From an uncultured Alphaproteobacteria bacterium (GTDB lineage: Bacteria > Pseudomonadota > Alphaproteobacteria > Geminicoccales > Geminicoccaceae), in the NCBI GenBank assembly GCA_937995535.1, contig CALKJU010000050.1, positions 44,174 to 108,173 of the forward strand: a stretch of DNA of 64,000 nucleotides, written 5' to 3'. This document shows, piece by piece, positions 47,770-58,067 of this stretch. Numbering within the stretch: the first letter of the stretch is position 1; each line of letters opens with the position of its first letter. The notes below the pieces were generated by a model, which was given only the letters and a program-made list of their open reading frames with translations, did no database searches and was not told the DNA's origin. Made by a program: the position numbers and the translations under genes.

Positions 47770-48903
47770 TCAGTCCAGGACGTCGATCGGGCGCAGGAAC
47801 TCGACACCGAACAGGACCATGAGCTGCTGGCCCGCGGGCAAGCCGGCGGCCGCGCCACCGTCGAGCACCAGCGACAGCCGTGTCAGGTCGCCGAAAGTCC
47901 AGAACTGGAGGAAGGAGTTCGCGTCGGAACCGGTGATGAAGCCGTCGAAATCGGTGTCGAAGCTGGCGAAGGAGAGCAGGTTGCCGCGCTCGCGCAGGAG
48001 CACGTAGTCCTGCGCCGGATCGAAGTCGGCGACGAAGGCTCGGCTCGGTCCCGTGGTCAGGTTAACGGTGAAGATGAACCGATCGAAGCCTTCACCACCG
48101 ATCAACACGTCGGCGCCCTCGTCGCCCGAGAGGAAGTCGGCGTCGTTGCCGCCAAGAACGATGTCGTTGCCGTCCCCGCCGAACAGGAAATCGTTCCCGT
48201 CGCCGCCGATGACGCGGTCGTTCCCGTCCTCGCCGTACAGAATGGCGGTCTGGTCCCCGGCCAGCAGGTAGTCGTTGCCGGTGCCGCCCTTGAGGAGCGC
48301 CTGCCCGGGCCCGGCGGAGAGATAGTCGTTGCCCCCACCGCCGTAGAGAATGTCGGCATCGTTGCCGCCATAGATCACGTCGCGTCCGTCATTGCCGCTG
48401 ATGATGTCCTCGCCGTCGCCGCCGAACAGCGAACTGCCCAGACTGCCGGTCGCCAGCTTGAGAGTGTCATTGCCGGCACCCCCGTAGATCCGGTCCACCC
48501 CGGTACCGCCCGACAGCAGGTCTCCGCCGTTACCGCCATACAAGCTGTCGTTGCCGGCACCGCCGAATAGGGAGTCGTTCCCGTCGCCGCCGAACAGCGC
48601 ATCGTTGCCGGCGTCACCCGCAAGGTTGTCGTTACCGAGCGTATCGATCAGCCGGTCGTTGCCGTTGCCACCGATGAGTCGGTCGTTGTCGCTGCCGCCA
48701 ACCAAGGTGTCATTGCCGTCGCCGCCGGACAGCGTGTCGCTGCCGCTGCTCCCGAACAGCAGGTCGTTGCCGGTCCCACCGAACAGCGAGTCGTTGCCGC
48801 CACCGCCATTGCCGACATCGTTCCCGCCAAACAGGCTGATGGTGTCGGCGCCGCTGGTCCCGATGCGCGTGTCGTTGCCGCTGGTACCGTTGATCACCGC
48901 CAT
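47770..48903 (-). CDS. RTX calcium-binding repeat protein 2
   Basis: A 377-residue RTX protein with about 25 nonapeptide repeats (about 30-275), paralogous to the downstream one. The C-terminal domain again has an EF-hand-like loop (FDTDFDGFITGSD) and ends RLSLVLDGG, FGVEFLRPIDVLD, so the secretion signal region is conserved between the two. It holds eight N-x-S/T sequons: an NGT at residue 5, six N-D-S/T in or before the repeats and NLT at the end of the roll. Ribosome site AAGGAGAAG precedes ATG 48903. Likely first full gene of the RTX-glycosyltransferase operon. Confidence 0.93.
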   Translation of the reverse strand: MAVINGTSGNDTRIGTSGADTISLFGGNDVGNGGGGNDSLFGGTGNDLLFGSSGSDTLSGGDGNDTLVGGSDNDRLIGGNGNDRLIDTLGNDNLAGDAGNDALFGGDGNDSLFGGAGNDSLYGGNGGDLLSGGTGVDRIYGGAGNDTLKLATGSLGSSLFGGDGEDIISGNDGRDVIYGGNDADILYGGGGNDYLSAGPGQALLKGGTGNDYLLAGDQTAILYGEDGNDRVIGGDGNDFLFGGDGNDIVLGGNDADFLSGDEGADVLIGGEGFDRFIFTVNLTTGPSRAFVADFDPAQDYVLLRERGNLLSFASFDTDFDGFITGSDANSFLQFWTFGDLTRLSLVLDGGAAAGLPAGQQLMVLFGVEFLRPIDVLD

Positions 48904-49020
48904 GGTTCTCTTCTCCTTTCAGATCCGTGACCCGCGCCCGACGGCAAGAGCGATGCGGCGGGCCGGTTGCAGCTGGATGTCGCTTCGCTGCCCTGATCGA
49001 GAGACCAGCTTCGCGGAGTT

Positions 49021-49320
49021 CTAATTCCGGATCCCAACAGTGCTTCGTCGAGCGGGAATCCATGCACCGCCGGTGTCACCGCGCGGCCCCAGGTCACGAA
49101 CCTGACCGCGCACGCTCCGGCAGGCGAGGCTGTTAGCACTGTTGCCGTCGAGGACGCGGTCGCAGTGGTCGATCCGAGGATCGCCGGACGCGCCGAAGGC
49201 AGAAAAGCCTCGGTCCGCGCGAGCGGTGAGGATGTCCGCGCCAGCGCCCCCGGCAACTCGGTCGTATCCGACGCCGTCGACCAGGCTGTCGCTGCCGGCT
49301 GTACTGGCGACCATAGGCAT
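49021..49320 (-). CDS. Short RTX-like fragment (truncated third paralogue)
   Basis: A 99-residue frame starting MPMVASTAGSDSLVDGVGYD and continuing RVAGGAGADILTARADRG. The first 35 residues look like one RTX-protein N-terminus with one or two loose repeats; the remainder has no repeat pattern and looks like read-through of decayed sequence. A strong ribosome site (GGGAGGGAAGCGG) precedes ATG 49320, so the start of a former RTX gene seems preserved. It lies 117 bases upstream of the second RTX gene on the same strand. It may be a translated leader or a pseudogene. Confidence 0.5.
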   Translation of the reverse strand: MPMVASTAGSDSLVDGVGYDRVAGGAGADILTARADRGFSAFGASGDPRIDHCDRVLDGNSANSLACRSVRGQVRDLGPRGDTGGAWIPARRSTVGIRN

Positions 49321-49535
49321 CCGCTTCCCTCCCGCTGCGGTACGGGCCGGCCGGCGATGCTTCCTCGGCGCCCGCCGGAGCGCCGTTCTCGTAGGATGGC
49401 CCGGCTTCGACCGCTGTGCGGATCATCACCGCGGCGGTGGTCGCTTGGCCAGCACGCACAGCCTCGGCCCGCGTACCACTTGAACGCGAGCTGGACGGGC
49501 AACCGGCCGGCACCGAGCCGCGGCCGGCCGGTCCG

Positions 49536-50840
49536 TCAGTCGATGAACCGCGGCATGATCAGGCGGGGCAGGAACAGCACGAGGTCGGGAAAGAGGATGA
49601 CGACCAGAAGCACGAGCAGCATCGGCGCGAGGATCACGGCGACGTCGCGCAGCGCGGCGGCGACGCGGATCTCGCCGATCGCGCAGGCGATCAGGAGGCA
49701 CAGGCCGTAGGGCGGTGTGACGAGGCCGAAGGCGAGGCTGATCACCCCGATCAGGGCAAAATGGATCGGGTGCATGCCGACATGCTGGGCGACCGGGAAC
49801 AGGACCGTGCCGAGGATGATGATGGCTGGGATGGCGTCGATGAAGCAGCCGATCACGAGGAAGGCCGCAGCGACCAAAAGGCCGAAGCCGACCGGCCCCA
49901 GGCCCAGACCCTCGATGCCGGCGATCAGCAGGGTCGGGATCTTGAAGTAGGCGAGCAGCCAGCCGAAGGCGGACGCGGTGCCGATGCAGAACAGCGAGAT
50001 CGCGGCGAACCGGCCCGTGTCGTAGAGCACGTGGGCGAGCTTCGCCGGGCCGACCGTGCGGTAGACGAGGGTGCCGAGGACCAGCGAATAAAGGACCGCG
50101 ACGACGGAGGCCTCGGTCGGGGTGAAGATCCCGCCGACGATGCCGCCGACGATGATCAACGGCGTCATCAGGGCGAGCGCGGCCCCGACCAGCGCTCCAG
50201 CGAGCTCGGCGAGCGAGCTGCGGGCGTGGACCGGATAGCCGTAGCGCTTCGCGTAGACGTAGGTCGTCACCATCTGCGACAGGCCGATCAGAATGCCCGG
50301 GACGACTCCGGCGAGGAACATGCCGCCGATCGAGACCGACATCAGGCCGCCCCACACGACCATCAGGATCGAGGGCGGGATGATCACCCCCATGACGGCC
50401 GAGCAGGCGGTGATGGCGACCGCGAAAGATGCGCTGAACCCGGCCTTTTTCATCTGTGGGATCAGAAGCGAGCCGATCCCGGCCGCGTCGGCCGTCGACG
50501 AGCCCGAGATGCCGGCGAAGAACATCGAGACGACGATGTTGACGTGGCCGAGCCCGCCGGGGAGATGGCCGACCAGCGCCCGGGCGAGGCGGATCAGGCG
50601 GTCGGTGATGCCGGCCGCGTTCATCAGGTTGGCCGCGAGCAGGAAGAACGGCACCGCGAGCAGGACGAAGGAGTTGTAGGAGCGGAACATCTCCTGCAGG
50701 AGCAGGACCGGGGTCAGGCGCGGCTCGATGAAGAATACCGGCGCGCAGGCCAGGGCGAGCGCGAACGCCACCGGCACCCGCAGCAGCACCAGCCCGAGGA
50801 AGGTCCCGAACAGGATGAGGGCAACGAGTCCAGGGGTCAC
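49536..50840 (-). CDS. TRAP transporter large permease DctM
   Basis: A 434-residue membrane protein with about twelve helices. Family blocks: LRVPVAFALALACAPVFFIE, LLAVPFFLLAANLMNAAGIT, the conserved GGLGHVNIVVSMFFAGISGS, IIPPSILMVVWGG and PTEASVVAVLYSLVLG. TRAP systems move organic acids with sodium, using DctP and DctQ; neither gene lies in the window, and the upstream 181 bases hold no gene, so the permease is orphaned here. Start is GTG 50840. The 215 bases between the RTX fragment and its stop show nothing clear. Confidence 0.93.
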   Translation of the reverse strand: MTPGLVALILFGTFLGLVLLRVPVAFALALACAPVFFIEPRLTPVLLLQEMFRSYNSFVLLAVPFFLLAANLMNAAGITDRLIRLARALVGHLPGGLGHVNIVVSMFFAGISGSSTADAAGIGSLLIPQMKKAGFSASFAVAITACSAVMGVIIPPSILMVVWGGLMSVSIGGMFLAGVVPGILIGLSQMVTTYVYAKRYGYPVHARSSLAELAGALVGAALALMTPLIIVGGIVGGIFTPTEASVVAVLYSLVLGTLVYRTVGPAKLAHVLYDTGRFAAISLFCIGTASAFGWLLAYFKIPTLLIAGIEGLGLGPVGFGLLVAAAFLVIGCFIDAIPAIIILGTVLFPVAQHVGMHPIHFALIGVISLAFGLVTPPYGLCLLIACAIGEIRVAAALRDVAVILAPMLLVLLVVILFPDLVLFLPRLIMPRFID

Positions 50841-51021
50841 GAGCCACGGTCCGGCGCCGGTGGCGATCCACGGCCGAGCATGAGCGCCTCCCTGCCTCGC
50901 GGGATCCCGCGACTGGCGATGTCCCGCCTGTACCCGGCGGGCGCTCGCGTGGGAAGATCGCGCCGGAGGCGGGCCCGCGACTTAGGCGGCAACGCCGCGG
51001 CTCATGTCGGGAGGCTGATGG

Positions 51022-52008
51022 ATGAACGTCTGCATGGTCGGCTACGGCATGATGGGCGTCTGGCACAGCGAGGCGCTGCAAGGGAAGGGCGCTGTGCTAC
51101 ACACGCTGGTCGGCCGTCGGCCGGAGGCGGCGGCGGAGTTCGCCCGGCGCTACGGCTATCGCAAGTGGACGCTGTCCCTCGAGGAGGCGCTGGCCGACCC
51201 GGCGGTCGACATCGTCATCCTCGCCACGCCGAGCGAGCAGCACGAGGCGCAGGCGATCGCATGCCTCGAGGCCGGCAAGCACACTCTGATCGAGATCCCG
51301 ATCGCGATGAGCCTGGCCGGGGCCGAGCGGGTCGTCGCGGCGGGCGAGCGCAGCGGCAAGATCTACGGGCTCAGCCACCCGATGCGGTTCCGCCGCGAGC
51401 GCGAGGCGCTCCGTGCGCGCGTCGCGGCGGGCGAGGAGCGCATCCGCCACATCGCCGGGCGCTTCTTCATCAAGCGGCTCGTCAATATCGGCGCCACAGG
51501 CTACCGGCGGAGCTGGACCGACAACATCCTCTGGCACCATTTCTGCCACTTCGTCGATCTCGGTCTGTACCTGTTCGACGGCGCGCCGGTCCGTCGCGTG
51601 CAGAGCCATTACGGACCCTGTCACCCGCAGACCGGGATCCCGATGGAATGCGTGGTGCTCGTCGAGACCGAGGCCGACCAGACGCTGCTCGTCCACGGCA
51701 GCTACCACGCCACTTGGCGTCTCTACGACAAGCTGATCGTCACCGATCGCGAGACCTATCTGTTCGACATTCTCGCCGGAACACTGCGTACCGAGGCAGG
51801 GACCGTGGCGATCGAGAGCGAGCAGGCAAATGCGGAACGCATCATCGACGACTTCCTCGCTGCGGTGCGCGATGCCCGACCGCCACGAGCCTCGGGGCCC
51901 TCGGTGCTGCCGGCGATGCGAATCCTGCAGGAGGTTCAGGATGCGTGGGACGCGCGCTTCGGGGTGCGCGACCTGCCCGGGCGCCCGGTGCATCGTGACT
52001 CCGCCTGA
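51022..52008 (+). CDS. Gfo/Idh/MocA-family oxidoreductase
   Basis: A 328-residue NAD(P)-dependent oxidoreductase. The Rossmann start is NVCMVGYGMMGVWHSEAL, and VDIVILATPSEQHEAQAIAC with AGKHTLIEIPIAMSLA gives the EKP-like motif, here EIP. The segment YRRSWTDNILWHHFCHFVDL resembles LigC-type dehydrogenases of protocatechuate meta-cleavage, suggesting a hemiacetal-like or aromatic-derived substrate, but this is inference. It is divergent from dctM, so both may handle one organic acid. The stop is two bases from the convergent recG stop. Confidence 0.86.
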   Translation: MNVCMVGYGMMGVWHSEALQGKGAVLHTLVGRRPEAAAEFARRYGYRKWTLSLEEALADPAVDIVILATPSEQHEAQAIACLEAGKHTLIEIPIAMSLAGAERVVAAGERSGKIYGLSHPMRFRREREALRARVAAGEERIRHIAGRFFIKRLVNIGATGYRRSWTDNILWHHFCHFVDLGLYLFDGAPVRRVQSHYGPCHPQTGIPMECVVLVETEADQTLLVHGSYHATWRLYDKLIVTDRETYLFDILAGTLRTEAGTVAIESEQANAERIIDDFLAAVRDARPPRASGPSVLPAMRILQEVQDAWDARFGVRDLPGRPVHRDSA

Positions 52009-52010
52009 CC

Positions 52011-54116
52011 CTAGCCGGCAGCGGGCAGCGCGGCCGCGACGTCGCGCTCGAAGAGCGTGAGCAACTCGCGCAGGGCGCACCCGCGACGGCTGCGCAAGGA
52101 CGGGTCGCGCTCCAGGATCATCCGGGCATCGTCGTGGGCGGCAGCGAGAAGGTCGCGATCCCGGCAAAGGTCGGCGAAGCGCAGCGGCGGGAGGCCACTC
52201 TGCCGCGTGCCCAGCACCTCGCCCGGGCCGCGCAGGCGCAGGTCCGCCTCGGCGATGCGAAACCCGTCGTCGGTCCGACGCAGCACGCGGAGCCGCTCGG
52301 CGGCCGTAGCCGAGAGCGGTTCGTCGTAGAGCAGCAGGCAATGGCCCGGACGCGAACCTCGTCCGACGCGACCGCGGAGCTGATGGAGCTGGGCCAGACC
52401 GAACCGTTCGGCGCCCTCGATGACGATCACGGTCGCCTCGGGCACGTCGACACCGACCTCGATCACCGTCGTGGCGACGAGGACGCGCGTCACACCGCGG
52501 GTGAACGCCTGCATCGCCGCCGTCTTGGCCGCCGCCGGCAGCCGGCCGTGCACGACACCGACCGCGGCGCCGAAGTGCTGCCGCAGAGCGGCGGCGCGAG
52601 CCTCGGCCGCGGCACGCTCGCCCGACGGCTCCTCGATCATGGGGCAGACCCAATAGGCACGCTCGCCGCGTACGAGAGCCCGCTCCAGCGCCTGGATGAC
52701 GTCGGCGAGCCGACGGATCGGCACGGCGGAGGTGGTGATCGGCCGGCGACCCGGTGGCTTGCCATCCAGGCGCGAGGTCGCGATGTCGCCATAGGCGCTC
52801 ATCAGCAGCGTGCGCGGGATCGGCGTCGCGGTCATCAGCAAGGTGTGGACGCCCGGGCCCTTGCCACGCAGCCGCAGTCGCTGATGGACGCCGAACCGGT
52901 GCTGCTCGTCGACGACGGCGAGCGCGAGGTCCGCGAACTCGACACCCTTCTGGAACAGGGCGTGGGTGCCGATCACGAGCCGGGTGGCACCAGTGCCGAT
53001 CGCCGTTAGGGTCTTGCGCCGCGCCATGCTGCGCTCGGATCCGACCAGCAGGGCTGGCTCCACGCCAAGCGGTTCCAGTAGCTGTCGGAAGGTCGCGGCG
53101 TGCTGGCGAGCCAGCACCTCCGTCGGGACCATGAGCGCCGCCTGATGGCCCGCCTCGACGGCGTCGGCCATGGCAAGAAGCGCCACCAAGGTCTTGCCGC
53201 TGCCCACGTCGCCCATGAGCAGCCGCAGCATCGGGCTCGGCCGGGCCATGTCGGCGAGGATCTCGGCGAGCGCCCTCCGCTGTGCCGCCGTCGGCGCGAA
53301 CGGCAAGGTCGCCAGCAATTTGCGGCGCAGGGCACCGATCGCGACGACGGCGCGTCCAGCAGCCGCGAGATGGCGGCGGCGGTGCATCACCAGGGCGAGC
53401 TGGGTCGCGAGCAGCTCGTCATAGGCCAAGCGGCGCAACGCCTCATGCGCCGCCGCGGCGGGGTTCGCCGGGCGATGCAGCGCCTCCAGCGCCGCGCGCC
53501 AGGCGGGCATGCGCTCGCGTCGCTGGAAGGCCGGATCGAGCCACTCGGGCAGATCGGGCGCGTGGCCGACGGCGATCTGCAGGAGCCGCCGCAGCCGTGC
53601 CTGCGTCAGGCCGCCGGTCGATGGATAGACCGGCAGCAGGCCGACGCCGTCCGGTCGCAAGGGTTCCGGATGGAGCATGCGCCAGCGGCCGTCATGCCGT
53701 TCGATCCGTCCATGCAGGCGCAGCGTCGCGCCCTCGGGGTAGCGGCGCCTTGGCCAGTCGCCGCGAACGCCGAACAGGACGAGGTCGATCTCCGTGCCCG
53801 CACCGGCGGTGACGACGCGCCAGACAGCGCCCGGTCGTTGTGCCGGGCGATGACGCAGGACCGAACACTCGACGGTGAGGGCGCGGCGTTCGACGGCATC
53901 GCCCAACTTGGCCAATGGCGTCGGATCGACGAAATCCGTCGGCAGGTGGGCCAGAAGGTCGAAGAGCCGTGGCGCCGGCCGCCCGAGCAGCTTGGCGAGC
54001 AGCCGCAGCGCCGCCGGTCCGGTTCCCGGCAGCATGTCGAGCGGACGGAGCAGGACCGCGGCACCGCCATGCGCCGGGTCCGGCTTGGCCGTGGCTGAGG
54101 CATCCACTACATGCAC
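52011..54116 (-). CDS. recG: ATP-dependent DNA helicase RecG
   Basis: A 701-residue helicase that remodels stalled forks. The N-terminal wedge/OB domain spans about 60-180. Motor domains show Walker A GDVGSGKTLVALLAM near residue 301, Walker B VVDEQHRFGV, TATPIPRTLLMSAYGD, and motif VI with LHQLRGRVGRG. The C-terminus ends with a short TRG-like region. GTG start 54116. Divergent from sdhE with 50 bases between; the recG/sdhE/mfd grouping is conserved in alphaproteobacteria. Confidence 0.97.
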   Translation of the reverse strand: MHVVDASATAKPDPAHGGAAVLLRPLDMLPGTGPAALRLLAKLLGRPAPRLFDLLAHLPTDFVDPTPLAKLGDAVERRALTVECSVLRHRPAQRPGAVWRVVTAGAGTEIDLVLFGVRGDWPRRRYPEGATLRLHGRIERHDGRWRMLHPEPLRPDGVGLLPVYPSTGGLTQARLRRLLQIAVGHAPDLPEWLDPAFQRRERMPAWRAALEALHRPANPAAAAHEALRRLAYDELLATQLALVMHRRRHLAAAGRAVVAIGALRRKLLATLPFAPTAAQRRALAEILADMARPSPMLRLLMGDVGSGKTLVALLAMADAVEAGHQAALMVPTEVLARQHAATFRQLLEPLGVEPALLVGSERSMARRKTLTAIGTGATRLVIGTHALFQKGVEFADLALAVVDEQHRFGVHQRLRLRGKGPGVHTLLMTATPIPRTLLMSAYGDIATSRLDGKPPGRRPITTSAVPIRRLADVIQALERALVRGERAYWVCPMIEEPSGERAAAEARAAALRQHFGAAVGVVHGRLPAAAKTAAMQAFTRGVTRVLVATTVIEVGVDVPEATVIVIEGAERFGLAQLHQLRGRVGRGSRPGHCLLLYDEPLSATAAERLRVLRRTDDGFRIAEADLRLRGPGEVLGTRQSGLPPLRFADLCRDRDLLAAAHDDARMILERDPSLRSRRGCALRELLTLFERDVAAALPAAG

Positions 54117-54166
54117 AGCGCTTTCTTAGGCCCATCCGCAGCAGCAGCTCCAGCCGAGGTCCGACC

Positions 54167-54427
54167 GTGACGGAGACCACCGCGATCCGCCGCAAGCGGC
54201 TACGCCACCGCAGCCGGTATCGCGGCTTCCTGGAAAGCGATCTCCTGCTCGCGCGCTTCGTCGACGTCTCTCTGGAGACGCTCGACGACCGCCAGTTGGA
54301 CGAGCTCGAGGCACTGCTGGACGAGCCAGACGGCGACCTCTGGGCCTGGGTGACGGGCAGCGCACCGGTTCCCGCCCGCCACGACAACGAAATCTTTGCG
54401 ATGCTGCGCGCGGCGCGCGGTAGCTGA
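54167..54427 (+). CDS. sdhE: Succinate dehydrogenase flavinylation factor SdhE
   Basis: An 86-residue Sdh5/SdhE protein that promotes covalent FAD attachment to SdhA. The conserved RGFLESD segment (RSRYRGFLESDLLLARFVD) corresponds to the RGxxE motif, followed by LDELEALLDEPDGDLWAWVT. Start is GTG 54167. mfd begins 3 bases after its stop, so they form an operon. Confidence 0.95.
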   Translation: MTETTAIRRKRLRHRSRYRGFLESDLLLARFVDVSLETLDDRQLDELEALLDEPDGDLWAWVTGSAPVPARHDNEIFAMLRAARGS

Positions 54428-54430
54428 CCG

Positions 54431-57946
<3,516 letters not shown>

Positions 57947-57975
57947 CGCGCCGGCCCGCCGCGGCGCGGAAGCGC

Positions 57976-58005
57976 GTGACAGCCCGTGAGCCCACGCAAT
58001 ATAGC
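57976..58005 (+). promoter_or_regulatory. Candidate sigma-70-type promoter for the GGDEF gene
   Basis: GTGACA (57976-57981) and TATAGC (58000-58005) are separated by 18 bases, five and four of six consensus matches. The GGDEF start lies 63 bases beyond. Found by eye; unusually good for this GC-rich window. Confidence 0.4.
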
Positions 58006-58067
58006 AGAGTTATGGCAGCATCCACGCCAAGCGAAGCTCGGCACGCTCGCCAAACGGGGACCCGGCA

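Noticed and set aside
46900..48850. Regular period of about 27 bases resembling a repeat array or CRISPR
   Set aside because: The period equals nine codons of the RTX repeats; units vary and are translated.
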